64,000 bases of DNA from Bog-756 sp963776225 (GCA_963776225.1 CAVZLL010000004.1:1240001-1304000), one strand, 5' to 3'; numbered from the stretch's first letter, positions 47,827 to 56,633 are shown. Notes: generated by a model not told the origin, from the letters alone. Made by a program: numbers and translations.

Positions 47827-49646
47827 CAGCGCTCACCCCCGGTTAACGACGGGTCGACCATGATGTCGTCGTTGGAGGCGCCGGCGGCGACCATCGGGAA
47901 GACCTTCTCGAAGGCATCGATCCGGAAGTCGATCACCACGGGCCGGTCGTCGATCTGGTTCGCCTTGTCGATGGCCGGGGCGACCTCCTCGGTCGACTCG
48001 ACCCGGAGCCCGACGCATCCCATCGCCTCCGCCCAACCGACGTAGTCGGGCAGGTCGGGCGAGAGATAGACCTCCGAGTAGCGCTCCTCGTAGAACATCT
48101 CCTGCCACTGGCGGACCATCCCGAGGTAGGCGTTGTTGAGGATGGCGATCTTGACCGGGATCCGCTCCGAGCTGGCCGTGACCAGCTCCTGGGCGGTCAT
48201 CTGGAAGCACCCGTCACCGTCGACCGCCCAGACCATCCGGTCGGGCCGGCCGACCTTGGCCCCGATCGACGAGGGAACCGCGAACCCCATGGTGCCGAGC
48301 CCGCCGGAGTTGACCCAGGTGTGGGGGTGATCGAACCGCCACCACTGGGAGGCGAACATCTGGTGCTGGCCGACCCCGGAGGCCACGATGGTGTCGTCCG
48401 GCGTCGCGTCACGGAGCGTCTCGAGCACGAACTGGGGCTTGAGCGCGCCGGATCCCGGCTTCTGGTCGTAGACCAGCGGGTACCGGGCCTGCCAGTCGCC
48501 GAGCTGCGCCCGCCAGGGGATCAGCCGCGACCTCGGGAAGGCCGCCGCCGCTGATCCAGGCACGGCCGGGGCGCCGGCGACCGCATCGGAGGGGGTGCCG
48601 CCCCGCCCGCCCCGGGTGGCATCCGAGTGTGGGAGGCCCAGACCGTCCAATGCCCGGAGCAGTTCGTCGACCACCAGCCGGCAGTCACCGGCGATGGCCA
48701 CGTCCGCGCGGCGCACCTTGTGGTGCTCGGCAGGATCGATGTCGACGTGGATCACCTTCGCCCCCGGGGCGAAGGCGGCGATCCGCCCGGTGACCCGGTC
48801 GTCGAAGCGGCTGCCCAGCGCGATGAGCAGGTCGGAGCGCTGCATGGCGGTGACCGCGGTGTAGTTGCCGTGCATACCGGGCATCCCGAGGCAGAGCGGA
48901 TGCGAGTCGGGGAAGCAGCCGCGTGCCATCAGGGTGGTCACCACCGGGATCCCGGTGCGCTCGGCCAGCTCACGCAGGCCCTCGCTCGCCCGCGCCTTGA
49001 GGATGCCGCCGCCGGCGTAGACGACCGGTCGCTCGGCCGCCAGGATGAGCTCGGCGGCCTCACGCACGAGCTCGGGGTCGCCTTCGGTCACCGGGTGGTA
49101 GCCGGGCAGGTCGAGGTCGCCGGGCGCCGGCCAGTACCACTCCATCGGCTGCTGGGCGATGTCCTTGGGGATGTCGATGAGGACCGGTCCGGGCCGGCCG
49201 GTGGTGGCCACGTGGAAGGCCTCGGCCACGATCCGCGGGATGTCGGCCACATCGGTGATCAGCCAGTTGTGCTTGGTGATCCCCATGGTGATGCCGGTGA
49301 TGTCGCTCTCCTGGAAGGCGTCGGTCCCGATCGCGGTGGTGGCCACCTGGCCGGTCACCACGACCAGGGGGGTCGAGTCCATGAAGGCGTCCGCCAGGGG
49401 GGTGACCACGTTGGTGGCCCCGGGGCCGCTGGTCGCCATCGCCACCCCCGGACGCCCGGTGACCTGGGCGTAGCCCTGGGCCATGTGGCCGGCGCCCTGT
49501 TCGTGGCGGACCAGGATGTGGCGGATCGACGAGTCGAGGATCGGGTCGTAGACCGGCAGGATCGCGCCGCCGGGGAGGCCGAACATGACCTCCACCTGCT
49601 GCATCTCGAGGCTCTTGATCAGTGCCTGTGCTCCGGTGAGTTCCAT
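47826..49646 (-). CDS. ilvB: Acetolactate synthase large (catalytic) subunit
   Basis: ThDP- and FAD-dependent enzyme that starts branched-chain amino acid synthesis; about 606 residues. GLPGGAILPVYD with RHEQGAGHMAQGYAQ (ThDP Glu), the FAD-binding middle domain (GSRFDDRVTGRI) and the ThDP motif GDGCFQM...ILNNAYLGMV. ATG 49646 (MELTGAQAL) has GGGAG six bases upstream. A stretch around residues 370-395 (Gly/Ala-rich) is an insertion. The leader upstream contains a full attenuator, so expression should respond to Ile/Val/Leu supply. Confidence 0.97.
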   Translation of the reverse strand: MELTGAQALIKSLEMQQVEVMFGLPGGAILPVYDPILDSSIRHILVRHEQGAGHMAQGYAQVTGRPGVAMATSGPGATNVVTPLADAFMDSTPLVVVTGQVATTAIGTDAFQESDITGITMGITKHNWLITDVADIPRIVAEAFHVATTGRPGPVLIDIPKDIAQQPMEWYWPAPGDLDLPGYHPVTEGDPELVREAAELILAAERPVVYAGGGILKARASEGLRELAERTGIPVVTTLMARGCFPDSHPLCLGMPGMHGNYTAVTAMQRSDLLIALGSRFDDRVTGRIAAFAPGAKVIHVDIDPAEHHKVRRADVAIAGDCRLVVDELLRALDGLGLPHSDATRGGRGGTPSDAVAGAPAVPGSAAAAFPRSRLIPWRAQLGDWQARYPLVYDQKPGSGALKPQFVLETLRDATPDDTIVASGVGQHQMFASQWWRFDHPHTWVNSGGLGTMGFAVPSSIGAKVGRPDRMVWAVDGDGCFQMTAQELVTASSERIPVKIAILNNAYLGMVRQWQEMFYEERYSEVYLSPDLPDYVGWAEAMGCVGLRVESTEEVAPAIDKANQIDDRPVVIDFRIDAFEKVFPMVAAGASNDDIMVDPSLTGGER

Positions 49647-49756
49647 CGGGTGCTCCCTTGTCGGTGCTGCTCGGTGTGCGGTGCCGCTCTGCTTCCAGAT
49701 CGGTCGGGTCGTCGGGTGGTCGCTGCGGGGATCGGGTCGGGGTGCGGACATGAAAA

Positions 49757-49778
49757 CGACCTCCCGTCTGGGAGGTCG
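49757..49778 (-). terminator. ilvB attenuator terminator
   Basis: On the minus strand CGACCTCCC-AGAC-GGGAGGTCG forms a nine-bp perfect stem followed by TTTTC, a factor-independent terminator 110 bases before ilvB. Its left arm can alternatively pair with the end of the leader-peptide frame (CTACGAC with GTCGTAG, seven bp). Confidence 0.85.
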
Positions 49779-49781
49779 TAG

Positions 49782-49813
49782 AGCGCACACGGCGAGAGGG
49801 CGTCGTGCGCGCT
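49782..49813 (-). promoter_or_regulatory. Pause hairpin of the ilvB attenuator
   Basis: AGCGCGCAC pairs with GTGTGCGCT (nine bp, one G-U) around a 14-base loop. Its first base overlaps the leader-peptide stop codon, so a ribosome finishing the leader would cover it, as in classical attenuators. Confidence 0.6.
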
Positions 49814-49862
49814 ACGACACGAGTACCTCGACGATGGTGCGGCGGTTCGGGTCGGTGCGCAT
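49812..49862 (-). CDS. ilv leader peptide (16 residues)
   Basis: ATG at 49862 to TAG reads MRTDPNRRTIVEVLVS. The second half has one Ile, three Val and one Leu codon within seven codons, the hallmark of a branched-chain attenuation leader. A consensus-like promoter lies directly upstream and a pause hairpin plus terminator directly downstream. It is too short for usual gene callers. The -10 is so close that the leader is probably translated from a leaderless transcript. Confidence 0.82.
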   Translation of the reverse strand: MRTDPNRRTIVEVLVS

Positions 49863-49871
49863 GATCCCGCC

Positions 49872-49900
49872 ATTCTGGCACGCTGTCGGCGGCCCGACAA
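49872..49900 (-). promoter_or_regulatory. Promoter of the ilvBNC operon
   Basis: Minus strand: -35 TTGTCG (49900-49895), 17-base spacer, -10 CAGAAT (49877-49872). The start of transcription would fall around 49865, at the leader-peptide ATG. Confidence 0.65.
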
Positions 49901-49925
49901 GTGCTCCGCCGATCGGGCGGACCGG

Positions 49926-50378
49926 TCACGGCCGCCAGGTGCGGACGTCGTGGCCGTCGCCGGCCACCCGGAAGTAGCCGACCTCGGTCACCTCGAGGGA
50001 GAACAGGTGGAAGTCCCCCTCCGGCCGCCAGCCGATGGCGGCTTCGAGGGCGGTCGCATACCGGGCGCGTTCGCCAGGATCGGTGACCTCGCTCGCCCGG
50101 CCGTAGACCTTCACGTCGCCCTCGGTGCCGTGCCGGTCGTGGACGGTCGTATGGACCACGCAGCGCGGGTCGGCGAGAAGGTCGTTCGCCTTGCGCGACC
50201 GCCACATCATCCCGAGGTAGAGCTCGCCGTCGACGACCAGGGGTTCGACCGGGCTGATCCGCGGCCACCCGTTGGCCCGGAGCGTCCCGACCAGCACGAC
50301 CCCGTCCTCGGCCATCCGTGCCTCGGCGAGGCCGGCGAGCTCGGGAGCACCCTCTCGGAACCCCGCCCACGTGGTCAC
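49926..50378 (-). CDS. Pyridoxamine-phosphate-oxidase-like split-barrel flavoprotein
   Basis: 150 residues of the FMN/F420 split-barrel family: VVLVGTLRANGWPRISPVEPLVVDGELYLGMM, RSRKANDLLADPRCVVHTTV and GDVKVYGRASEV. Such small proteins bind FMN, F420 or haem and reduce varied substrates; the exact role cannot be told. GTG start at 50378, 27 bases after ilvD, so probably in the ilvD transcript; the ilvB promoter follows it. Confidence 0.85.
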   Translation of the reverse strand: MTTWAGFREGAPELAGLAEARMAEDGVVLVGTLRANGWPRISPVEPLVVDGELYLGMMWRSRKANDLLADPRCVVHTTVHDRHGTEGDVKVYGRASEVTDPGERARYATALEAAIGWRPEGDFHLFSLEVTEVGYFRVAGDGHDVRTWRP

Positions 50379-50405
50379 CGCCGCGGAAGCCCCCGGGGGC
50401 GCGGA

Positions 50406-52124
50406 TCAGGCCTCGGTGACGGCACCGCGCTCGGCCCCGGTCACCAGCCGGGCGAACTTGGCAAGGACCCCTGAGGTGTATCGGGGGGCCGGGTGCTTGA
50501 CCCCGGCCCTGCGGCGCTCGAGCTCGGCGTCGTCGACCAGCAGATCGATGGTGTGGGCGACCACGTCGACCACGATGCGGTCTCCGTCCTCCACCAGCGC
50601 GATCGGTCCCCCCGCCACCGCTTCGGGCGCGACATGACCGATGCAGAACCCGTGGGTCCCGCCGGAGAACCGCCCGTCGGTGACCAGGGCGCAGTCCCCT
50701 CCCCGTCCGACCCCCTTCATCGCACCGGTCACGGCCAGCATCTCGCGCATGCCGGGTCCGCCCTTCGGGCCTTCGTAGCGGATGACCACCACCGTGTTCG
50801 GCTCGATGGAGCCGGCGAGGATCGCCTCCATGGCACGGTCCTCGCCGTCGAAGACCCGGGCCGTGCCGTCGAAGCTGAGCTGATCGATGCCGGCCACCTT
50901 GACCACCGCCCCGTCCGGCGCGAGCGACCCGGTGAGCACGGCGATCCCCCCCTGGGGGTGGATGGGGTCGGTGAGCCGGCGGACCACCTCACCATCGGGT
51001 GGCGGCGGGTGGAGCGCCGCCAGGTTGTCCGCCATGGTCCTGCCGGTCACCGTGAGGCAGTCGCCGTGGAGCAGGCCGGCGGCCAGCAGCTCGGCCAGGA
51101 CCACCGGCACGCCGCCGATCCGATCGAGGTCGGACATGTGGTACTTGCCGTGGGGCTTGGTGTCGGCCAGGTGGGGAACCCGGGCGGCGACCCGGTTGAA
51201 GTCGTCGAGGGCCAGATCGACCCGCGCTTCGTTGGCGATGGCCAGCAGGTGCAGGACCGCATTGGTCGACCCGCCGAGGGCCATCACCACCGCGATGGCG
51301 TTCTCGAAGGCGTCCCGGGTCAGGATCTGGCGCGGGCGGATCCCGAGACGCAGCAGCTCGACCACCGCCTGGCCGGACGCGAACGCGAGATCCTCGCGCC
51401 TGCGGTCGACCGCGGGCGCCGACGAGCTCCCCGGCAGCGACATCCCGAGCGCCTCGGCCACCGAGGCCATGGTGTTGGCGGTGAACATCCCGGCGCAGGA
51501 GCCCTCGGTCGGGCAGGCGTTGCGCTCGATGAGGCCGAGCTCCTCGTCGCTGAGGGCGTCGACCGCGTTGGCCCCGACCGCCTCGAACACCGAGGTGATG
51601 TCGAGGGCCCGGTCGCGGACCCGACCAGGCAGGATCGAGCCGCCATAGAGGAACACGCTCGGCAGGTTGAGCCGAGCCGCCGCCATGAGCATGCCCGGCA
51701 GCGACTTGTCGCACCCGGCGAGGGTGACCATCCCGTCGAACCGCTCGGCGTGCATGACCGTCTCCACCGAGTCGGCGATGACCTCGCGGCTGACCAGCGA
51801 GGCCCGCATCCCCTCGTGCCCCATCGAGATGCCGTCGGAGACCGCGATGGTCACGAATTCGAGGGGGAACCCCCCTGCCGCGCGCACCCCCTCCTTGGCC
51901 CGCCCGGCGAGGCGGGCGAGGGGCAGGTTGCACGGGGTGACCTCGTTCCAGGAGGAGGCCACCCCGATCTGGGACTTGTCCCAGTCGCCGTCCCCCATCC
52001 CGACCGCCCGGAGCATCGCCCGGGCCGGCGCCCGGGTGGGCCCGTCGGTCACCTCGTGGCTCCGGGGCTTCATCCCGGTGAGCGGTGACTCGGACGGGTC
52101 CCGGGTCCCGGGATGATCACTCAT
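50406..52124 (-). CDS. ilvD: Dihydroxy-acid dehydratase
   Basis: Third enzyme of valine/isoleucine synthesis, an Fe-S enzyme; 572 residues. Cluster cysteines appear in EVTPCNLPLARL, AGCDKSLPGMLM and PTEGSCAGMFTANTM, with the Mg/carboxylate region and late GRFSGGTHGFCIGHVAPEA. Start ATG at 52124, six bases after a TACCAT hexamer. Confidence 0.97.
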   Translation of the reverse strand: MSDHPGTRDPSESPLTGMKPRSHEVTDGPTRAPARAMLRAVGMGDGDWDKSQIGVASSWNEVTPCNLPLARLAGRAKEGVRAAGGFPLEFVTIAVSDGISMGHEGMRASLVSREVIADSVETVMHAERFDGMVTLAGCDKSLPGMLMAAARLNLPSVFLYGGSILPGRVRDRALDITSVFEAVGANAVDALSDEELGLIERNACPTEGSCAGMFTANTMASVAEALGMSLPGSSSAPAVDRRREDLAFASGQAVVELLRLGIRPRQILTRDAFENAIAVVMALGGSTNAVLHLLAIANEARVDLALDDFNRVAARVPHLADTKPHGKYHMSDLDRIGGVPVVLAELLAAGLLHGDCLTVTGRTMADNLAALHPPPPDGEVVRRLTDPIHPQGGIAVLTGSLAPDGAVVKVAGIDQLSFDGTARVFDGEDRAMEAILAGSIEPNTVVVIRYEGPKGGPGMREMLAVTGAMKGVGRGGDCALVTDGRFSGGTHGFCIGHVAPEAVAGGPIALVEDGDRIVVDVVAHTIDLLVDDAELERRRAGVKHPAPRYTSGVLAKFARLVTGAERGAVTEA

Positions 52125-52130
52125 TGCTGC

Positions 52131-52136
52131 ATGGTA
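52131..52136 (-). promoter_or_regulatory. -10-like hexamer of ilvD
   Basis: TACCAT on the minus strand, six bases before the ATG; leaderless geometry. Confidence 0.45.
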
Positions 52137-52152
52137 CGGCCCCGGGGCCGGG

Positions 52153-52908
52153 TCAGGACACCGCCGCCGTCCCGACGATCGGCTTGTTGAGGGCGATGCC
52201 GCTCAGCGATCCGTAGAAGGGCGCGCTCCCGAAGTTGAAGATGCCCCCGTCGCCGGTGGCCAGCCAGTAGCCGCCGCCGGACGGGAACGTGGCGATCCCC
52301 ACCACGCTCGAGACGAGCGGCGTCCCTCCGAGCGATCCGTAGTTGGGGGTTTTACTCGGATAGTTGAAGATTCCCCCGTCGCCGGCGGTGATCCAGTAGC
52401 CGCCGCCGTCCGGTGTGGCCGCGATGGCAACGACCGGCGAATTGAGGGGGGTGGAGCCCGCAGAGCCATGGAACGCGGCGTCACCGAAGGAGAAGATGCC
52501 CCCGTCGGAGGCCACCAGCCAGTACCCGTTGCCGGAGGGGCTGGCGGTCATGCCGACCACCGGCTTGTTGAGCGGCGTCCCCCCCATCGAACCGAAGAAC
52601 TGGGCGTCGCCGAAGGCGAAGAGCCCGCCGTCGGAGGCCACCAGCCAGTAGCCGAAGCCGTCGGGCGTCGCCGCCATGCCGACGATCGGCTGGTTGAGGG
52701 TGATGTTCCCGGTCGAGCCGAAGAACCCGGCGTCGCCGTAGGCGAAGATCCCACCGTCGGTTGCAACCAACCAGTAGCCCCCGCCATCGGGCGTCGACGC
52801 CATACCCACGACCGGCTTGTTGAGGTGGATCGCGCCGGCGGAGCCGAAGAACGGGGAGGCCCCGTAGTCGAAGACCCCGCCGTCGGAGGCCACCAGCCAG
52901 TAGCCCTG
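52153..52908 (-). repeat. Six 126-base coding repeats
   Basis: Six tandem imperfect units of 42 codons, each beginning GYW. Units two to four are the most alike; units five and six have diverged. The copies are similar enough to permit recombination between them. Confidence 0.85.
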
Positions 52909-54024
52909 GCGGTAGCTGAACCGGTCCTGTACGCCGGTGACCGAGGTGCCGTTGGGACCGGTCACCGTCACGTCGACGGCCCCGCTACCCGCCGGCGAGA
53001 CGGCGGTGATCGAGGTGTCCGAGTTGACCGTGAACGAGGCGGCCGGGCTCGAGCCGAAGCTGACCGCGGTCGTGCCGGTGAACTGCACGCCGGTCAGCGT
53101 CACCGAGGTGCCCCCGACCGGCGGACCGGTGCTCGGCCGCAGACCGGTCACCACCCCTGCATCGGTGTAGGTGAAGTTGCCGGTGTTGGACTTGCCCGCA
53201 GCGGTTGTGACCTGGACGAAGACCGGGCTGGCGCTGGCGGTCCCGGGAGGGGTCGTCACCGAGATCGAGTCGGCCGTGAGCCCGTGGACGTGGGTTGCCG
53301 GCACCCCGCCGAAGGTGACCGCCGTGGGGTCGAGCAGGTTCGACCCGACGATCTTGACCGTCGTGCCGCCGGCCGCCGGGCCGGAGTTCGGGAGCACGGC
53401 CTTGATGACCCCGGCGGGGAGGTGAACCGGAGCGGAGGCGAGCGGCTCGGACGGTTGGGTGCAGTTGAACGTGCCGGCCGGGTTTCCGTTGACCGTGGGG
53501 GAGATCGTCGAGGTGGTGCCGGTGGCGAGGGTCACCGATTTTGCAGTGGAAGAGGCAGTGAACGAGGCGACCGCCCCGGGGGCGACCAGGGGTAGTGATG
53601 TGGGCGGCGGGCTTGGAATCGGCGTGTTCGGGATGGTGAAGGTCGCCACCTGAGATCCCGGCGTCGCCCCAGTCGAATTCAGGGCCAGAGTGAATTTCCC
53701 ACCGAAGGTGGAGATGTGGTTGGAGGCAAGGATCGCAAGGGTCGCCGAGTCGAGTGCCGTCTTGAGCTCTAGTCCGGAGACGTTGAACGACGAGCCCGGC
53801 GCAACGGTGCTCGGGCTGACCGCCCCGGCCACGGTGTCGATCGCGAAGGTCGTTGTCCCCAGTACCGGGAGCCCGGTGCAGGTGGCGGTGAAGGAAGGGG
53901 TGTCCGCGCCGGCAGGAGCGGCGGGTCCCACCAGCCCGAACGCACCGACCAGCCCAGCGGTGGCCAACGCCAGGGCACCGCCGAGCGATCCCAAGCGAAC
54001 CGTCAACGGTCGAGTTGCTCTCAT
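52153..54024 (-). CDS. Secreted IPT/TIG protein with six C-terminal 42-residue repeats
   Basis: About 623 residues. Signal peptide (LGGALALATAGLVGAFGLV), a beta-rich N-terminal domain (about 40-205), two IPT/TIG domains (VLPNSGPAAGGTTVKIVGS and LRPSTGPPVGGTSVTLTG), and six repeats of the form GYWLVASDGGIFxFGDAxFF with LNxPVVGMAATPDG (last 250 residues), likely a beta-propeller-type fold. ATG 54024 has GAGGAG six bases upstream. No anchor seen, so it is secreted. Such repeats are frequent in surface proteins of Acidimicrobiia and relatives; ligand unknown. Confidence 0.85.
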   Translation of the reverse strand: MRATRPLTVRLGSLGGALALATAGLVGAFGLVGPAAPAGADTPSFTATCTGLPVLGTTTFAIDTVAGAVSPSTVAPGSSFNVSGLELKTALDSATLAILASNHISTFGGKFTLALNSTGATPGSQVATFTIPNTPIPSPPPTSLPLVAPGAVASFTASSTAKSVTLATGTTSTISPTVNGNPAGTFNCTQPSEPLASAPVHLPAGVIKAVLPNSGPAAGGTTVKIVGSNLLDPTAVTFGGVPATHVHGLTADSISVTTPPGTASASPVFVQVTTAAGKSNTGNFTYTDAGVVTGLRPSTGPPVGGTSVTLTGVQFTGTTAVSFGSSPAASFTVNSDTSITAVSPAGSGAVDVTVTGPNGTSVTGVQDRFSYRQGYWLVASDGGVFDYGASPFFGSAGAIHLNKPVVGMASTPDGGGYWLVATDGGIFAYGDAGFFGSTGNITLNQPIVGMAATPDGFGYWLVASDGGLFAFGDAQFFGSMGGTPLNKPVVGMTASPSGNGYWLVASDGGIFSFGDAAFHGSAGSTPLNSPVVAIAATPDGGGYWITAGDGGIFNYPSKTPNYGSLGGTPLVSSVVGIATFPSGGGYWLATGDGGIFNFGSAPFYGSLSGIALNKPIVGTAAVS

Positions 54025-54316
54025 CTGCGTCTCCTCAGGCTTCATGCGGCGCTGGCCCGTCGGGCCGCCCCTCCCATTCCGGCATGGCGATCGGCTGATG
54101 CAGCTCCCCGAGCGTCCCTTGGCAGCTCCCCCAACCACGGCGCAACCTAGGGGATGCCCTGGGCGATTGCAACAGGTATCCCCCGCCGATGGGCTCGTGC
54201 AGCAGGGAATTCCCGATCGGCCCACCTCCGAAGGAGATCACCCCGGGCAGACCCCACGGAGAGTGGTCCCCGGCGACGACGGTCGGTGCCGGGACGACTG
54301 GACACCATCGGCACTC

Positions 54317-54322
54317 TACGAT
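54317..54322 (+). promoter_or_regulatory. -10-like hexamer of the PhyH-type gene
   Basis: TACGAT eight bases before the GTG at 54331; supports that start among several in-frame options. Confidence 0.45.
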
Positions 54323-54330
54323 CGCTCCTC

Positions 54331-55143
54331 GTGAACGCCGGCCGGCCGTCGAGGGGGAATGTCGTCCTCGACACGGACGTCCCCGGCGTCTTCAGCGTCG
54401 ACAGGACCGCCGACCTGGCGTCGTTCCTCGAGGTCAACGGCTACGCGACACTCCGCGGGGTCTTCGACGAGGCGGTCGTCGAAGGGACGGAGCGTGAGCT
54501 GATCGGGGCCCAGCAGCTGCTCGCCGACGGCGCCCTCGACGAGCGCCACGGGACGGCCGTCCTCGACGATCCTGGAGCCACCATCGGGGGACGGCCCTTC
54601 GCCCACTACGTGTGCTTCGCGACCGAGGTCTCGCCGGGGGCCGGCCGGATGGTGCACCACCCCGCGCTCGTCGGTGTCGTGCGTGCCCTCCTCGGACCCG
54701 GCGCCTGGCTCCTCGACTACGAGCAATTCGGGGTCGTGTACCAGGACGCCCGACCCGACCCGGGCTCGGCGTACTCGCGCATCGGCTGGCACACGGACCA
54801 CCAGTCCGGGCCGCATCTCGACATCTGGCCCGGGATCGCCTTCACCATCCACTTCGATCCGACCTCCCCCGACAACGGCTTCCTGCGGGTGCTGCCCGGC
54901 AGCCATCGGGGTGACGCCGGCGGAATGCCTCCCGGGTTCGAGCGGGTGCCCGGTGAGATCCCCCTCTACCAGGAACGGGGCGACGTCCTCTTCCACCACG
55001 CCGACCTCTGGCACGGCGCCGCCCGCGGCACCGCCGACGGGGAGGCTGCGATCCGCCGGCACCTGCGCGGGAGCTGGCACGCCGGAGCACCGCTCGCGGT
55101 CGGGCACGGGACGGACGACTTCGTGAGGAACGCCCGGCGCTGA
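54331..55143 (+). CDS. Phytanoyl-CoA dioxygenase (PhyH) family protein
   Basis: 270 residues of the non-haem Fe(II)/2-oxoglutarate dioxygenase type. Iron ligands: His-X-Asp in IGWHTDHQSG and the distal His in ADLWHGAARG; a following Arg-rich stretch (AAIRRHLRGSW) can bind 2-oxoglutarate. FLRVLPGSHRGD is typical of the family. Members hydroxylate lipids, secondary metabolites or ectoine-like compounds; the substrate is unknown here. Divergent from the repeat protein gene. Confidence 0.85.
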   Translation: MNAGRPSRGNVVLDTDVPGVFSVDRTADLASFLEVNGYATLRGVFDEAVVEGTERELIGAQQLLADGALDERHGTAVLDDPGATIGGRPFAHYVCFATEVSPGAGRMVHHPALVGVVRALLGPGAWLLDYEQFGVVYQDARPDPGSAYSRIGWHTDHQSGPHLDIWPGIAFTIHFDPTSPDNGFLRVLPGSHRGDAGGMPPGFERVPGEIPLYQERGDVLFHHADLWHGAARGTADGEAAIRRHLRGSWHAGAPLAVGHGTDDFVRNARR

Positions 55144-55170
55144 CCTCGGGGCCGGTTCCGGCGGGGCCGG

Positions 55171-55176
55171 TAGCAT
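55171..55176 (+). promoter_or_regulatory. -10-like hexamer of the DUF1543 gene
   Basis: TAGCAT seven bases before the GTG at 55184. Confidence 0.45.
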
Positions 55177-55183
55177 CGCCCAG

Positions 55184-55438
55184 GTGCACCTCTATGCGGC
55201 CTACCTGGGCGGCCCGCTGGACGACGGCAGGATGGGCGAGGACCACGAGGTCGTCCTGGTGGTTGCGGCCGACCCGGTCGAGGCGAAGGCGAGGGCCCTG
55301 GCCAAGTGGCGGGGCGCCGGCCGGGGTCATCTCGACGCCCTGGAACGGATCGACCAGATCGACGGCCACCGGATCGACCTCGCACCGGACGGCGAGGCGG
55401 ACGGCGGCCGGGACCCGGTCGTCGAGAGCTTCAACTGA
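55184..55438 (+). CDS. DUF1543-type small protein
   Basis: 84 residues starting VHLYAAYLGGPLDDGRMGEDHEVVLVVA, the N-terminal pattern of DUF1543 (a short domain of unknown function), followed by ADPVEAKARALAKWRG and an acidic tail. Cytoplasmic, no helix. Small but with promoter and good codon use. Confidence 0.72.
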   Translation: MHLYAAYLGGPLDDGRMGEDHEVVLVVAADPVEAKARALAKWRGAGRGHLDALERIDQIDGHRIDLAPDGEADGGRDPVVESFN

Positions 55439-55542
55439 ACGCTCCGACCAGGGCACCGCACCCCCCGTCCGGCCGGCAGGACCCCCTGCCCTCACGGCCT
55501 CACGGACCGGGTGACCCGGCCCCGGTTGCGCGACGCATCGGC

Positions 55543-55548
55543 GATACT
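55543..55548 (+). promoter_or_regulatory. -10-like hexamer of the DUF2237 gene
   Basis: GATACT six bases before the GTG at 55555; leaderless geometry. Confidence 0.45.
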
Positions 55549-55554
55549 GGGCGG

Positions 55555-55947
55555 GTGACGGAGCGGAACGTCCTCGGTGGCGACCTCGAGCTCTGCGGCA
55601 CCGATCCGCTGACCGGCTTCTACCGGGACGGATGCTGCTCGAGCGGGCCCGAGGACGTCGGCAGCCACACGATCTGCGCAGTGGTCACTGCACGGTTCCT
55701 CGAGCACCAGGCCTCGATCGGCAACGACCTGAGCACCCCGATGCCACGGTACCGGTTCCCGGGGCTCGTTCCGGGGGACCGCTGGTGTGTGACCGCGGTC
55801 AACTGGCTGCGTGCCCACCACGACGGCGCGGCCGCCTACGTGGTGCTTGCCTCCACCCACGAGCGGGCGCTCGAAGTCGTGCCCATCGAGGTGCTCCGCG
55901 AGCACGCGGTGGACGTACCCTCCGGCCCGGACGACCTGCTCGCCTGA
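55555..55947 (+). CDS. DUF2237 family protein
   Basis: 130 residues matching the DUF2237 pattern: NVLGGDLELCGTDPLTGFYR, DGCCSSGPEDVGSHTICAVV, GNDLSTPMPRYRFPGL and HERALEVVPIEVLREHAVDV. Conserved cysteines (CC pair, C in HTIC, C in RWCV) suggest metal or redox chemistry, but no function is established. GTG start supported by the upstream hexamer. Confidence 0.88.
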   Translation: MTERNVLGGDLELCGTDPLTGFYRDGCCSSGPEDVGSHTICAVVTARFLEHQASIGNDLSTPMPRYRFPGLVPGDRWCVTAVNWLRAHHDGAAAYVVLASTHERALEVVPIEVLREHAVDVPSGPDDLLA

Positions 55948-55957
55948 TGTGGCCTGA

Positions 55958-56539
55958 TCAGGGCCGCTTGCGGAGCGCCTTCCTGAGCACGGCGTCGTAG
56001 GCCTCCAGCCCCTCCCGGTAGAGCCGGGCCTCGGGGCCGGCGGCGATCCCCACCCGCTCGGGGATGACCCCCCAGATGGGGACACCGGACTCGGTCCACC
56101 AGGCCGCCGCCTCGTCGAGGTCGTTGGTTCCCAACCGGGCCGCGCAGATGACCACGCCATAGGGGGTCCTGCCGCTGATCATCTCGACGGTGGCGACCAC
56201 CCGTGAGTACTCGACCCCTCCGGCACGGGTCGGGACGACCACCGCGTCAGCCCGCTCGAGCGCCGCCCGCACGATCCGCTCGTCCCCGGGCGGGGTGTCG
56301 ACGACCGCAAGTCCGCTGTTGGATGCGAGGGCGCGGTTCACGGTGCGCTCGGAGGGTGCCTCGACCAGGTCGACCCCCTCCACCGGGCTCACCTCGAGCC
56401 ACTCGGCGGTCGAGGCCTGCCGATCGGCGTCGACCAGGGTGACCGGGGACCAGCCGCGGCCGACCGCCGCTGCGGCCAGGTAGACCGACGTGGTCGTCTT
56501 GCCCACGCCGCCCTTCACGTTGCTGACCACGATGTTCAT
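55958..56539 (-). CDS. Orphan ParA/MinD-type ATPase
   Basis: 193 residues. Deviant Walker A VKGGVGKTTTS at residues 8-18, switch VVDTPPGDE, and TLVDADRQAS. Of the short ParA type without an N-terminal DNA-binding domain. No parB, parS-like repeats or partner gene are adjacent, so it may position some other cargo, or regulate. GGGAG lies upstream of ATG 56539. It is convergent with the DUF2237 gene. Confidence 0.85.
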   Translation of the reverse strand: MNIVVSNVKGGVGKTTTSVYLAAAAVGRGWSPVTLVDADRQASTAEWLEVSPVEGVDLVEAPSERTVNRALASNSGLAVVDTPPGDERIVRAALERADAVVVPTRAGGVEYSRVVATVEMISGRTPYGVVICAARLGTNDLDEAAAWWTESGVPIWGVIPERVGIAAGPEARLYREGLEAYDAVLRKALRKRP

Positions 56540-56633
56540 CGTCCACTCCCTCGGGCTCGACGGTGGGCGGCACCGGGTGGCCGGGCCCTACGGAGGGACG
56601 ATAGACGGTGCGGTCGACCTACCTCACCAACGA

